Assembly (NCBI RefSeq): GCF_023715615.1
Contig: NZ_JAMBOM010000006.1
Location: 1-64,000 of the forward strand
From: Sporosarcina aquimarina
Lineage (GTDB): Bacteria; Bacillota; Bacilli; Bacillales_A; Planococcaceae
Length of the DNA: 64,000 bases
Direction: 5' to 3'
This document shows positions 1 to 9,545 of the stretch, piece after piece (within the stretch, counting starts at the first letter, position 1; every line of letters begins with the position of its first letter). Under the pieces are notes generated by a model, which did not search any database, was not told the origin of the DNA, and saw only the letters and a program-made list of their open reading frames with translations. The translations under genes were made by a program, and so were the position numbers.

Positions 1-12
1 AACAAGCTCAAT

Positions 13-133
13 TTGTCTGGTAATGATGGCGAAGAGGTCACACCCGTTCCCATACCGAACACGGAAGTTAAGTTCTTCAGCGCCGATGGTAGTAGGGGGC
101 TTCCCCCTGTGAGAGTAGGACGTTGCCGGGCAA
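13..133 (+). rRNA. rrf: 5S ribosomal RNA
   Basis: About 121 nt with the usual 5S layout: a 5' end (TTGTCTGGT) that pairs with the 3' end (GCCGGGCAA), the conserved loop region CCCGTTCCCATACCGAACAC, and the GATGGTAGT segment. It forms part of the large ribosomal subunit. It is followed at once by a strong terminator, so the window begins at the 3' end of an rrn operon, whose 23S gene would lie just outside. The exact ends are read from pairing and may be off by one or two bases. A protein reading across this stretch is a shadow. Confidence 0.96.
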
Positions 134-140
134 ATTGTAA

Positions 141-177
141 AGCGAGCCAAGGAGTTCATTCCTTGGCTCGCTTTTTT
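141..177 (+). terminator. rrn operon terminator
   Basis: A perfect 12-bp stem AGCGAGCCAAGG/CCTTGGCTCGCT with an 8-nt loop, followed by a run of six T. It lies 7 nt after the 5S rRNA and ends the rrn transcript. Confidence 0.95.
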
Positions 178-312
178 GTTGTAGTTAATTCTAATCTAAG
201 TGTTAAAGGCTGGTTGACTGGCTGGTGTCCTTTTGGGAGAAACTTATTGTAGATGTTGGGTTACGTCGGTGGAAATACGATTAGGTACTGAGAGATATTA
301 GTGAAAACCAGG

Positions 313-566
313 GTTTATGATCACAATCTAAAGTTTATGAGCAGAATCCAGTGTTTATGATCAGAATTAGGAGTTTATGAGCGAAAATCCGAGTTTATGA
401 TCACAATCCGAAGTTTATGAGCAGAATCCAGTGTTTATGATCACAATAAGGAGTTTATGAGCGGAAATCTGAGTTTATGATCACAATCCGAAGTTTATGA
501 GCATAATCCAGTGTTTATGATCACAATGCGGAGTTTATGAGCGGAATCCAGTGTTTATGAGCATCC
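313..566. repeat. Tandem array A: 20-bp units, core GTTTATGAKC
   Basis: Thirteen units of exactly 20 bp, each beginning GTTTATGA. Units 1-11 alternate strictly between GTTTATGATC (units 1,3,5,7,9,11) and GTTTATGAGC (units 2,4,6,8,10); units 12 and 13 are both GAGC and the last is partial. The 10-bp tails repeat every fourth unit: units 5 and 9 are identical, as are 2 and 6, so periods of 20, 40 and 80 bp are nested. There are no spacers. The array lies between the rrn terminator and yebE. The flanking stretches 178-312 and 567-733 show no gene; the second must hold the yebE promoter, but I see no convincing -35/-10 pair. Function unknown. Confidence 0.95.
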
Positions 567-733
567 ATCAAGAACAGTTTCAGGTCACAGTAATTTTACT
601 TCAAGTTTTAAATAAATAAACACAACTTAACTACCGTACTCAGCAATTGGTTAAACATAAGATTGCATGGAATTCACTTGTAATCACAACGTTTCCCCTG
701 TACCATGTAACATGTAGAATGGAGGGGTGCCAC

Positions 734-1270
734 ATGAATCCTTGGGTAATGGTTTTGATTATCTTTGTGATTAATATTGTTTATGTAACTTTTTCTACCA
801 TGCGAATGATTTTAACGTTAAAAGGATATCGCTATTTTGCAGCCCTCGTTAGTATGATTGAAGTGGTAGTTTACGTAGTGGGACTTGGGCTTGTATTAGA
901 CAGTCTAGATCAAATACAGAACTTAGTTGCCTACGCACTCGGTTTTGGTTCGGGTGTAGTGGTTGGAACAAAAATTGAAGAGAAAATGGCACTTGGCTAT
1001 ATCACCGTTAATGTTATTACAGATGAGCTTAATAAAGAGCTGGCATCGATATTACGCTCTAAAGGGTATGGTGTAACAGATTGGGCAGCACATGGATTAG
1101 GGGGGAATCGTTCTGCCATGCAGATATTGACCCCACGTAAATATGAGCTCAAACTTTATACTACGATTGCTGAACTTGATCCGAAAGCCTTTATTATCTC
1201 CTATGAACCGAAGACAATTCGAGGAGGATTCTGGGTCAAGTCTGTTAAAAGAGGGAAGTTGTTTAAATGA
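734..1270 (+). CDS. yebE: YebE-like DUF2179 membrane protein
   Basis: A 178-residue protein with an N-terminal membrane part (hydrophobic stretches at about residues 3-21, 33-53 and 59-78) and a soluble C-terminal DUF2179 domain containing the sequence [16 protein letters not shown]. The family (UPF0316) is widespread in Firmicutes and has no firmly known function. The ATG at 734 was chosen because GGAGGGG lies 6 nt upstream; an in-frame start at 647 has no ribosome binding site. The gene overlaps the NETI gene by 4 nt (ATGA). In B. subtilis the yebE-yebG pair precedes purE, and here it precedes purB. Confidence 0.92.
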   Translation: MNPWVMVLIIFVINIVYVTFSTMRMILTLKGYRYFAALVSMIEVVVYVVGLGLVLDSLDQIQNLVAYALGFGSGVVVGTKIEEKMALGYITVNVITDELNKELASILRSKGYGVTDWAAHGLGGNRSAMQILTPRKYELKLYTTIAELDPKAFIISYEPKTIRGGFWVKSVKRGKLFK

Positions 1271-1461
1271 GCCAACGAAAAACAGTATGGTTTCAAGTTG
1301 AAGAGCATGAAACGATCTCAGATTGTATAGACCGTATGAAAGCAGCAGGTTATGTACCTGCTGGACGTAAGGAAGAACCGCTATTCGAAGAACGTGACGG
1401 CAAGTATGTGCCGATTCGGCAGATGATCCAGTTGAAAGGTGTACTGGCAGATAGTGAATGA
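1267..1461 (+). CDS. yebG: NETI-motif small protein (YebG-like)
   Basis: A 64-residue soluble protein of the NETI-motif family. The family name comes from an Asn-Glu-Thr-Ile tetrapeptide near the N-terminus; here the equivalent reads HETI, in [10 protein letters not shown] at residues 11-20. Function unknown. It is coupled to yebE by a 4-nt ATGA overlap and is followed 28 nt later by purB, which has its own strong ribosome binding site. The position between yebE and pur genes matches B. subtilis, which supports the call more strongly than the short sequence does. Confidence 0.85.
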   Translation: MSQRKTVWFQVEEHETISDCIDRMKAAGYVPAGRKEEPLFEERDGKYVPIRQMIQLKGVLADSE

Positions 1462-1489
1462 GCTGAGGGATCCAAGGAGGAACTAGACG

Positions 1490-2785
1490 ATGATCGAACG
1501 CTATACACGCCCTGAAATGGGAGCAATATGGACGGATGAAAATAAATACAATGCGTGGCTGGAAGTTGAGATTTTAGCGAGTGAAGCATGGGCTGAACTT
1601 GGAGATGTTCCTAAAGAAGATGTAGAGAAAATCCGACAGAACGCAGGCTTTTCTGTGGAGCGAATTCTTGAAATTGAAAAAGAAACACGTCATGACGTTG
1701 TAGCCTTCACGCGTGCGGTTTCTGAAACGCTTGGTGAGGAACGTAAATGGGTCCATTATGGACTTACATCAACTGATGTTGTAGATACTGCACTTTCCTA
1801 TCTATTGCTTCAAGCCAATCAGATTTTACGAGCAGATCTTGTGAGATTCATCGATATTCTTGTTGAAAAAGCAAAAGCTCATAAATACACGGTAATGATG
1901 GGGCGTACACATGGTGTGCATGCGGAGCCAACAACATTCGGACTGAAACTTGCACTATGGCATGAAGAGATGAAGCGTAACCTGGAGCGATTCGACGCGG
2001 CAGCAGCATCTGTTCAGGCTGGTAAAATTTCTGGGGCAGTGGGTACCTATGCGAACGTCGATCCATTTGTAGAACAGTATGTATGTGAGAAGTTAGGGCT
2101 GACTCCAGCACCTGTTTCCACACAAACGCTACAGCGTGATCGTCATGCGCAGTACCTTTCGACATTGGCATTGATTGCGACATCGATTGAAAAGTTTGCT
2201 GTTGAAGTACGTGGTCTTCAAAAGTCTGAAACTCGTGAAGTCGAGGAGTTCTTTGCCAAAGGACAAAAAGGTTCTTCGGCAATGCCTCACAAACGCAATC
2301 CAATTGGATCGGAAAATATGGCGGGACTCTCACGTCTCATTCGAGGATATATGATGACTGCTTATGAAAATGTACCACTATGGCACGAGCGGGATATTTC
2401 TCATTCATCCGCAGAACGAGTCATCTTGCCGGATGCGACAATTGCATTAAATTATATGTTGAATCGTTTTGGAAATATCATGAAGAACTTAACGGTTTAT
2501 CCTGAAAATATGAAACGTAACATGGATCGCACGCACGGCTTGATTTACTCGCAACGCGTGTTGTTGTCTTTGATTGATAAAGGGATGTCTCGGGAATCTG
2601 CTTATGATACGGTGCAACCTTTGACTGCACAGTCTTGGGATGAGCAACGTTCGTTTAAAGAGTTAGTCAAAGGCAACTCAACAATTACGAGCCATTTAAG
2701 TGATGAAGAAATTGATGAGTGTTTTGACTACAACTATCATTTACAGAAGATCGACCTGATCTTCAAGAGAATCGGATTAGCATAA
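1490..2785 (+). CDS. purB: Adenylosuccinate lyase
   Basis: A 431-residue fumarase/aspartase-superfamily lyase. It splits adenylosuccinate to AMP plus fumarate, and SAICAR to AICAR plus fumarate in de novo purine synthesis. The superfamily signature [11 protein letters not shown] at about residues 261-271 carries the catalytic serine loop. Near residue 86 [11 protein letters not shown], and near residue 138 the histidine-containing [12 protein letters not shown], are further conserved segments. The length is normal for a Bacillus PurB. The ribosome binding site AAGGAGG lies upstream of the ATG. None of purE, purK, purC, purS, purQ, purL, purF, purM, purN, purH or purD is adjacent, although in related bacteria purB sits inside that operon. 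As an isolated gene it would still serve IMP-to-AMP salvage with PurA. Confidence 0.97.
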   Translation: MIERYTRPEMGAIWTDENKYNAWLEVEILASEAWAELGDVPKEDVEKIRQNAGFSVERILEIEKETRHDVVAFTRAVSETLGEERKWVHYGLTSTDVVDTALSYLLLQANQILRADLVRFIDILVEKAKAHKYTVMMGRTHGVHAEPTTFGLKLALWHEEMKRNLERFDAAAASVQAGKISGAVGTYANVDPFVEQYVCEKLGLTPAPVSTQTLQRDRHAQYLSTLALIATSIEKFAVEVRGLQKSETREVEEFFAKGQKGSSAMPHKRNPIGSENMAGLSRLIRGYMMTAYENVPLWHERDISHSSAERVILPDATIALNYMLNRFGNIMKNLTVYPENMKRNMDRTHGLIYSQRVLLSLIDKGMSRESAYDTVQPLTAQSWDEQRSFKELVKGNSTITSHLSDEEIDECFDYNYHLQKIDLIFKRIGLA

Positions 2786-2802
2786 TAGTATTTACAACAA
2801 TG

Positions 2803-2836
2803 AAAAAGGTTCCGGTATATACGCCGGAACCTTTTT
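2803..2836. terminator. Bidirectional terminator purB / gerC
   Basis: The inverted repeat AAAAAGGTTCCGG / CCGGAACCTTTTT has T runs on both strands. It lies between the convergent purB and gerC genes and can serve both. Confidence 0.92.
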
Positions 2837-3955
2837 TTATTCCATTGCACCTACTGATTTTAGCTGCATGTCTACTTTGACATCAAATTCAAGCTCTGGG
2901 TAAATTTCTTTCCAATTGTCTAATGTATCTTTAGTGTTTAGACGTGTAGCCCGGTATTTTAAACCAAAACCAAAGGGATCTACATTCTTCTCCTGGAGAT
3001 GAATAAATAAATCCTTCACTTGTTCACTAAACTGTTCACCGGACAATTTGCTGTAATAATCAAGTTCTTTAAGTTTTAATAACTTGTTGGATTCGCTAAT
3101 AACCCCTACGGCTTTAATCGAAACTATAGCTCGAGGTTTCTCACCATCCTTAACATGAATTTTCAATTTCATTTTTACGCGATCCATAGAAAGCGTAAAT
3201 TTATAGCCTTCATTATCAATTGTATATCCATAACCTGCTGCTTCTCGCATGAGCGAATTGTATAATTTCGTGTCTGTTGGTGTTAGTGTGACTGGTTCTA
3301 CACTATTCTTTAAAACAATGGAGTGGTTCACCGTGAACTTGTCTCCTTCTTCATTTGCTTCCACAATCGGAAGTACGGAGCTCTGTCCTTTTGTATCGTA
3401 GTCACGACGGAATTCAAACAAAAAAGTCGTCGTAACAAATGGGCTCTCAATCCCTGTTCTATCAAAGTAATTATAAAGTGCATTTTCTCCAGCAGACTCA
3501 AGTGGTGGCTGCACTCTTAACACATCTTCCGCGTTGGGTTTGGCTACTAACACATAGAGAACGAGTTGAAGGTCGCCTCTTCGAACGAAGTAATCCATTA
3601 ATGAAAATAAATCTCCGTGCAGCACGTCTTCGCTTAGTGCAAGGATTTTTGTTTGACTGAAATCCATCACTTTATCGTCTTGTGTTTCCAGAAAACGAAT
3701 GGTTTGGGCTATGGATTCGCTCTCATGCACCAAATAAGCATATTCATTTTCTGTAGAGGATTTTAAAGAAGCAATGGGTTTCGCAATTTTTAGAGTAACT
3801 CTAAACTTATTACCAGGATCTTTCGGGGGATCGACACCGATACCAACTACGAATGAACGCTTATCCACACCTTTGTATGCGCATCCAGAAATTGAGGATG
3901 TGAGAGTGATTAAAAGAATGGAAAGAAAAATAATCTTTAGCCATTTTGTACTCAT
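2837..3955 (-). CDS. gerC: Germinant receptor subunit C (GerC lipoprotein)
   Basis: A 372-residue Ger(x)C family lipoprotein. The signal peptide ends in a lipobox (SISGC; Cys at residue 25), so the protein should be anchored on the outer face of the spore inner membrane. With GerA and GerB it forms a receptor that senses nutrients and triggers germination. The family opening after the lipobox, YKGVDKRSFVVGIGVD, is clear. The start overlaps the end of gerB by 4 nt. This is the last gene of a gerA-gerB-gerC operon. Which germinant is sensed cannot be read from the sequence. Confidence 0.93.
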   Translation of the reverse strand: MSTKWLKIIFLSILLITLTSSISGCAYKGVDKRSFVVGIGVDPPKDPGNKFRVTLKIAKPIASLKSSTENEYAYLVHESESIAQTIRFLETQDDKVMDFSQTKILALSEDVLHGDLFSLMDYFVRRGDLQLVLYVLVAKPNAEDVLRVQPPLESAGENALYNYFDRTGIESPFVTTTFLFEFRRDYDTKGQSSVLPIVEANEEGDKFTVNHSIVLKNSVEPVTLTPTDTKLYNSLMREAAGYGYTIDNEGYKFTLSMDRVKMKLKIHVKDGEKPRAIVSIKAVGVISESNKLLKLKELDYYSKLSGEQFSEQVKDLFIHLQEKNVDPFGFGLKYRATRLNTKDTLDNWKEIYPELEFDVKVDMQLKSVGAME

Positions 3956-5046
3956 TGAGAGGCCCCTCTCTTAATAGCCAACATAGTAAAAAAGAAAACG
4001 GCTACAAATATTGGGATTGTGTAATAGTAATATTTTGTGTATTGATAGAGCTCATATTGTGTGAGCTGTACAGTTAACCATAGGCCAATTATTGAAAAAA
4101 CCAGTACAACCAAAAATGGTGTGAAATTCTGTTGCTTAACCTGTAATGATTTCAATCGGTAAACACTTAAAATTAATTTGTAAGAAACGTGCCAATGAAT
4201 AATGATGCTGACAAAGGCTATTGTCACGAAAAGAAACATGAAAATGAATACGACACGTTCTACGATTCCGAATTTCATACGTACGGCGTCTGCAGAAGAA
4301 GTCCATGGAAAGATGAATTGATCAATTTGGTCGAAACCGGAAAGACCAATAGGAATGAAATAGGATGTAACCAACATGAGCACTCCAAATGCACCAATAG
4401 CTACGAGGGAGAGGGTTGAGACCTTCTGTTTCTCCTTAAAGTACCGGTTAAAGATAATGAGATTGCTACACCCCAAAAACGTGAAGAAAGTTGCAACCAA
4501 AGAGAGGTATTTGGGCATTTGATTAATGTACATGATTGATAAACTGACTTGGTCCCAGTCCAACTCACTGCTGGAATAGAGCTTAAGAAACATGATAACT
4601 CCTATTGGAATCATAAGAATAAAAACGATTTCTAAGGTAAACAAAACACTTTTAGATTTGAGTAAAACACCAAAGAATACAGTAACTAATATGGATAAGG
4701 TAATTGTATAGATAGACATTTCTGGAGTTAGGAACGTAATAAGTAAAAATACGGTCATGACGAGAGTAATAACCCCTGCAACAAACCAAATGAGTGCGAA
4801 GTAAATCGTCACTGGAATACGTACCCAGGAAGAGGTATACGCCTGTAAAAGCTCAATCAGGTCCCTTCCTGGAAATTGAATGAAAAACTTTACAGTGATG
4901 TAGGTAAACAGAATTCCAGCCGCAGTCCCTATCAACATAGAGCCGATAGCGCCGTCAGCAGATTGCCCCAGCAAAATACGTGGAACTGGTGTCGTAATAA
5001 TTGCCATCATACTTGTGAAGATTAAATAATATAAAAAACGACTCAC
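3952..5046 (-). CDS. gerB: Germinant receptor subunit B (permease-like)
   Basis: A 364-residue integral membrane protein with about ten hydrophobic segments, of the GerAB/ArcD/ProY spore germination family within the APC superfamily. In known receptors the B subunit binds the nutrient. The normal family length is about 360. It overlaps gerA upstream and gerC downstream by 4 nt each, so translation is probably coupled in the order A-B-C, unlike receptor operons where C lies before B. Confidence 0.93.
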   Translation of the reverse strand: MSRFLYYLIFTSMMAIITTPVPRILLGQSADGAIGSMLIGTAAGILFTYITVKFFIQFPGRDLIELLQAYTSSWVRIPVTIYFALIWFVAGVITLVMTVFLLITFLTPEMSIYTITLSILVTVFFGVLLKSKSVLFTLEIVFILMIPIGVIMFLKLYSSSELDWDQVSLSIMYINQMPKYLSLVATFFTFLGCSNLIIFNRYFKEKQKVSTLSLVAIGAFGVLMLVTSYFIPIGLSGFDQIDQFIFPWTSSADAVRMKFGIVERVVFIFMFLFVTIAFVSIIIHWHVSYKLILSVYRLKSLQVKQQNFTPFLVVLVFSIIGLWLTVQLTQYELYQYTKYYYYTIPIFVAVFFFTMLAIKRGASQ

Positions 5047-6404
5047 TCGCTATTCACCATCTTTTCACTCCGCTTACTGCGCCATCCGATTCTTAAATAG
5101 GGTTCGCCAAAGCTGTCTTGGTTTGTAAGGTGGATAATGAGTAAAAGCGAACCGGAAATAAGTCCAACTAACCCAAATAATGTAGTAAGTAGAATCAGTA
5201 CCAATCGCCCAATTCTGACTGCGAATCCAAGTTCATTCATAGGAATAACAAATGTAGAAATCGCAACGATCGCAATGATCATGATGAGAACATTGGAGGC
5301 GAGCGAGGCTTCTGTTGCAGCGGTTCCTAAAATCAAGCCACCTACTGTCGTAGCAGCTGCGTTTATGGATCTAGGAAGCCGCACACTGGCCTCTGTGAGT
5401 AGTTCTACAAAGAATAGCATGATGATGACTTCCATGAAGGAAGGATATGGAACACCGATTCTACTTCCTGCCATGGTCAAGGTAAGTTCGGTACGTAATA
5501 CCTCCGGTGAATAGGCGGTGAACGCTACATACATACTGGGCAGTAGTAAACAATTAAGTAGTCCAAACCAACCGAGCAATGTGTTGTAAAGAGAAATCAA
5601 ATACGTATGATAGTTTTCCTCCATCGAAACCATGAAATCGAAAAAGATTACAGGTAATACAATGGCATAGGGAGAGTTGTCAACGAGTAATATGATCTTC
5701 CCGCCTGTTAAGTTATAAACGATTCGATCAGGACGTTCCGTAAGAATTGAAGTAGGAAATAGTGTGAAACGTCTACTAGTTAGCCGAACAGCAAGTTCAC
5801 CTGCTGATTGGATGAGAGGCTCGTCCAAGTTATCCAGCTTCTCTTTAACTCGACGAAGTACATCCACGTTCACTTCTTTTTCGTCATAAAGAAGCGCTAT
5901 TGACATATTGCTTTTATCATTTAATTGTTGGGTTTCTACATAAAGATTGGGCTGATGGTAATGTTGCCTGACGATGCTAACATTCGTTTCTAAATCTTCA
6001 CTGAGTGAGAGTTGGGGACCGTGAATGGTTGTTTCAGCAATTGTAGGTCCTTGTAATGTATTTCCTAACTTTCTTATTTCGAGAATACTGTAGGTGGAAT
6101 CCGCATAGACGAGTACAAACCCTGAAGTGAGCATGATAAGTAATTCATCGGGTGGAGGAGGATCCAATCGATTCGGGAGACTTTGTATGTAAGCACCAAA
6201 TTTTTGTTCATCGTCCAGTTCATAAAAGGGTTTAATGATAGATTGTTGCAGGCTTAAGCCATCCACAACAGTTTTCATATAGAGGAGATGGACCTGCGCG
6301 TCATCGAGTGTAAGGGGCACGTGCAAGACGTCAAAAGAGGAGGGCAGTGTTTCAGATATTGATTTCATAAACGGCGGCATCTCCGGTTTCTTGCTTTCTG
6401 TCAT
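5043..6404 (-). CDS. gerA: Germinant receptor subunit A
   Basis: A 453-residue GerA family protein: an N-terminal soluble domain of about 250 residues, then four to five membrane segments from about residue 275 (FFDFMVSMEENYHTYLISLYNTLLGWFGLLN and onward), with the conserved PYPSFMEVIIMLFFVELLTEASVRLPR region. It channels or transmits the germination signal in the spore inner membrane. I chose the ATG at 6404 because AAGGAG lies 9-10 nt upstream; an in-frame GTG at 6428 overlaps that site. On the minus strand upstream, CACACTATA loosely resembles the -10 of forespore sigma factors, but I see no matching -35. Repeat array B lies upstream. Confidence 0.94.
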   Translation of the reverse strand: MTESKKPEMPPFMKSISETLPSSFDVLHVPLTLDDAQVHLLYMKTVVDGLSLQQSIIKPFYELDDEQKFGAYIQSLPNRLDPPPPDELLIMLTSGFVLVYADSTYSILEIRKLGNTLQGPTIAETTIHGPQLSLSEDLETNVSIVRQHYHQPNLYVETQQLNDKSNMSIALLYDEKEVNVDVLRRVKEKLDNLDEPLIQSAGELAVRLTSRRFTLFPTSILTERPDRIVYNLTGGKIILLVDNSPYAIVLPVIFFDFMVSMEENYHTYLISLYNTLLGWFGLLNCLLLPSMYVAFTAYSPEVLRTELTLTMAGSRIGVPYPSFMEVIIMLFFVELLTEASVRLPRSINAAATTVGGLILGTAATEASLASNVLIMIIAIVAISTFVIPMNELGFAVRIGRLVLILLTTLFGLVGLISGSLLLIIHLTNQDSFGEPYLRIGWRSKRSEKMVNSE

Positions 6405-6542
6405 CCCAATCCACTCCTTTTCGGTCACGCATATAGTGTGCTTAGCCTAACCGGAAAAGAAGAATTTTATTCGCGAGGAATGCTTGGGATGTGAACGTTG
6501 GATTCGTTATAACAAGGAGATTCATGGGTGCAAAGTGTTAGA

Positions 6543-6962
6543 AGTGCTCATAAATTATAGGGAGTCATGATAACTCTGTGAAATTGCTCATAAATCATAG
6601 AAAGTGATCATAAAGCATGGAAAGTGATCATAAAACCAGAGAAATGCTCATAAAGCATGAAAAGTGATCATAAAATCAGGAAAGTGCTCATAAAGCATGA
6701 AAAGTGATCATAAAATCAGGAAAGTGCTCATAAAGCATGAAAAGTGATCATAAAACCAGAGAAGTGCTCATAAAGCATGAAAAGTGATCATAAAACCAGG
6801 TAATTGCTCATAAAGCATGAAAAGTGATCATAAAACCAGAAAAGTGCTCATAAAGCATGAAAAGTGCTCATAAAATCAGGTAATTGCTCATAAAGCATGA
6901 AAAGTGCTCATAAACCACAGAAAGTGCGTACCTCTACAAGAAAGTGCTCCTAAACCTCAACT
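6543..6962. repeat. Tandem array B: 20-bp units, core TGMTCATAAA
   Basis: Twenty-one units of exactly 20 bp. The core alternates between GTGATCATAAA and GTGCTCATAAA, with a 40-bp dimer (unit ending GCATGAAA, then unit ending ATCAGGAA or ACCAGAGA) best preserved in units 6-18. Units 1-2 and 19-21 at the edges are degenerate. The core is the reverse complement of array A (GCTCATAAA versus TTTATGAGC), so A and B belong to one family in opposite orientation. It lies between gerA and the methyltransferase gene. The rest of 6405-6987 shows no gene. Confidence 0.95.
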
Positions 6963-6987
6963 TACTCTCCTGCAATCATCTCTTGCC

Positions 6988-7749
6988 TCAAACCGCTACA
7001 CACATCCAGCCGCTAAAAAATGTCGTTTGGAAAAATTGTGTGATGTGGCCGAATCCAGCTTCCCGCAATAGTCCTTCTATCTCATCGCCAGGAACAAACG
7101 ACAACGCACGCACCGTTTTCTCCATCTCCAAAACTTGTGCTTCTGACATCGAAGATCGATCAACCCAACTCTGCCGCCATAGACCGAATAATTCATCGAA
7201 GGTCGGATTATTCCGATCACCTGCCATAGAGGCAATCACAAATGGTGCACCGGTTTTCATTCTCAACCGAACCTCCTGAAGTAACGTTAATTTCTCCTCG
7301 ACGCTATCTATGAAATGCAACACGAGCAAACACGACGCTGCGCCAAATATATTCTCTTCAGACACATCCTCTGTACTTCCCACGACATAGTCCACGCGAT
7401 TCGTTCCAAATTGACCTTCCACTTTTGCACGTGCTTCTTTCAGCATCGGTTCAGAGGGGTCCACCGCAGTAAACGTCCACGTCGGATTGTGTTCTGCAAA
7501 CTCCAGTAATTCGTTGCCCCCACCTGCCCCAATCACCAGAACTTTGGCATTCTCTCCTGCACGCATGCGAAGAGCTGTATTTGAAAGCCGGACGAGCCCA
7601 TCATAGGTCGGCAATGTCCGTCGGATTCCTCGATCGTATTCGGTTGCCGTATCTGCATCAAATGTTAAACGTTCAGTCAATGAAATCACACTCCTAAAAG
7701 TTCTTAACTCTAATTTTTCGCTACGGACAGCGTGAGTTCCTTCATTCAC
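6988..7749 (-). CDS. Class I SAM-dependent methyltransferase
   Basis: Up to 253 residues. The SAM-binding motif I VLVIGAGGGNELLEFA lies at about residues 69-84, followed by the acidic residue ending strand 2 (AVDPSEPML). The substrate is unknown; the fold resembles small-molecule methyltransferases. The start is uncertain. The ATG at 7749 has no visible ribosome binding site, whereas TTG at 7680 has TAGGAG 10 nt upstream and would give 230 residues. It is divergent from the adenine deaminase gene. Confidence 0.8.
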   Translation of the reverse strand: MNEGTHAVRSEKLELRTFRSVISLTERLTFDADTATEYDRGIRRTLPTYDGLVRLSNTALRMRAGENAKVLVIGAGGGNELLEFAEHNPTWTFTAVDPSEPMLKEARAKVEGQFGTNRVDYVVGSTEDVSEENIFGAASCLLVLHFIDSVEEKLTLLQEVRLRMKTGAPFVIASMAGDRNNPTFDELFGLWRQSWVDRSSMSEAQVLEMEKTVRALSFVPGDEIEGLLREAGFGHITQFFQTTFFSGWMCVAV

Positions 7750-7816
7750 TATCTATTCACACTTTCCAAGCTATGGTAGGATAAATGTAGCAATGATGAT
7801 AAAGGAGACGATCTGA

Positions 7817-9535
7817 ATGTGGAATGCGGAAGAAATTGCTTCTCAACTTGCCGTTATTGACGGAAAAGAAGCACCGGATTTAATCATCACGAATGCAACG
7901 TACTTACATTCTGTCTTAAAACAATGGAAAACTGGTACGATCTGGGTCAAACACGGTCGGATTCTCTACACAGGTGAGCGTATGCCAACAATGGCAGAAG
8001 GCGCTGAACTGTTCGACGCGACTGGAAAATGGATTGTCCCGGGATACATAGAACCGCACGTGCATCCATTTCAATTGTATAACCCAGAAACGTTCGCTCA
8101 ATTTGCTGCGCAACATGGGACAACAACGTTTTTATCAGACAACTTAATGTTGCTCATGTCGATTGACCCACAGCAAGCATTCACGTTACTCGACCAATTG
8201 AAAGATTTACCGTTTTCATTCTACTGGTGGGCACGCATGGATTCGCAAACGGATTTGCAGAACGAAGCCGAAATCTTTGCCCCAGAAAAAGTTGCTGAAT
8301 GGCTAAAGCGCGACGACGTGCTTATGGGTGGCGAGCTAACAGGATGGCCACGTTTGTTAAAAGGCGATCCTGTCATGACCGCGTCGCTCCAAAAAGCGAA
8401 ACAGCTCGGTATTAAAGTCGAAGGGCATTTGCCAGGGGCATCTGAACGCACACTTGCTCGAATGAGACTGCTTGGTGTGAATGGGGATCATGAATCGATG
8501 ACAGCGGATGAAGTGGAGTTGCGGTTGCTGCAAGGCTATGCCGTGACACTCCGCGAATCTTCCATTCGACCAGATTTGAAACCGTTGCTCGAAGGCATTC
8601 TCGAAAAAGGACTCGATGTGTTCGATCACCTTATGATGACGACGGACGGCTCCCCGCCACTGTTCCACGAGGATGGTGTGATGGATAAATGCATTCGTAT
8701 TGCACTAGAAGTCGGAGTGGATCCGATTGATGCTTACCAAATGGCGTCATATAACATCGCAAGGTACTACGATATCGACGAATTACATAGTGTAATAGCA
8801 CCGGGGCGATTTGCAACACTGAACTTTTTATCCGACATCGGAAAACCAAACCCTTCGGACGTGTTATCTAAAGGGATCTGGTTGAAGCGTGATGGACAAG
8901 CGTGTATCAAATTCAACAAAGCAGACTGGTCAATATTCCCGGATTTCGCACCTGAATTCGATCTCGCGTTAGAAGAGTTAACTGCAACGGAACCAACCGG
9001 GATCGATATGCTGAATGATGTCATTACGAAGCCGTATGTGACAACTGTCAATTTGTCTGCTGAGCAATTGGAAGGAGATCATGATGAGTCGTTCCTTGCG
9101 CTCATTGACCGTAATGGGAAGTGGCGAGTGAATACGATCATTAAAGGATTCGCACGCTCCGTGCAAGGTCTCGCTTCTTCGTATTCCAACACGGGAGACA
9201 TTATTTTAATCGGGAAGGACAAGAACGAAATGCTTCTTGCGTTCCGCCATCTGAAAAAGCTAGGTGGAGGAATCGTTCTTGCTGAAAATGATGGGATTGT
9301 TTGCGAATTGCCACTATCAATAGGAGGGAGTCTGTCCGATCAACCCATCGAAACGTTGCGAGAACATGAACGTGTATTCAAACAAGCTTTACGAGACAGA
9401 GGTTACGAAAAAGGAGACGCTGTTTACAGCTTACTTTTCCTACAGTCCACCCATTTGCCATATGTACGGGTAACACAGCTTGGCGTTTTAGATGTAATGA
9501 GAGATAAAGTTCTAATACCCATGACAGAACGATAG
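7817..9535 (+). CDS. yerA: Adenine deaminase (YerA-like)
   Basis: A 572-residue amidohydrolase of the Ade family, with an adenine-deaminase C-terminal domain. The expected reaction is adenine to hypoxanthine plus ammonia, in purine salvage. The metal-binding motif reads PGYIEPHVHP at about residues 75-84. The position upstream of yerB-yerC-pcrB-pcrA-ligA matches B. subtilis yerA, whose activity is only putative, so the substrate is inference. The ribosome binding site AAAGGAG precedes the ATG. With an isolated purB and no de novo purine genes in view, a salvage role fits the context. Confidence 0.87.
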   Translation: MWNAEEIASQLAVIDGKEAPDLIITNATYLHSVLKQWKTGTIWVKHGRILYTGERMPTMAEGAELFDATGKWIVPGYIEPHVHPFQLYNPETFAQFAAQHGTTTFLSDNLMLLMSIDPQQAFTLLDQLKDLPFSFYWWARMDSQTDLQNEAEIFAPEKVAEWLKRDDVLMGGELTGWPRLLKGDPVMTASLQKAKQLGIKVEGHLPGASERTLARMRLLGVNGDHESMTADEVELRLLQGYAVTLRESSIRPDLKPLLEGILEKGLDVFDHLMMTTDGSPPLFHEDGVMDKCIRIALEVGVDPIDAYQMASYNIARYYDIDELHSVIAPGRFATLNFLSDIGKPNPSDVLSKGIWLKRDGQACIKFNKADWSIFPDFAPEFDLALEELTATEPTGIDMLNDVITKPYVTTVNLSAEQLEGDHDESFLALIDRNGKWRVNTIIKGFARSVQGLASSYSNTGDIILIGKDKNEMLLAFRHLKKLGGGIVLAENDGIVCELPLSIGGSLSDQPIETLREHERVFKQALRDRGYEKGDAVYSLLFLQSTHLPYVRVTQLGVLDVMRDKVLIPMTER

Positions 9536-9545
9536 GAGAGCCACT

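Noticed and set aside
13-252. A 79-codon frame over the 5S rRNA
   Set aside because: It overlaps the structural RNA and its terminator.
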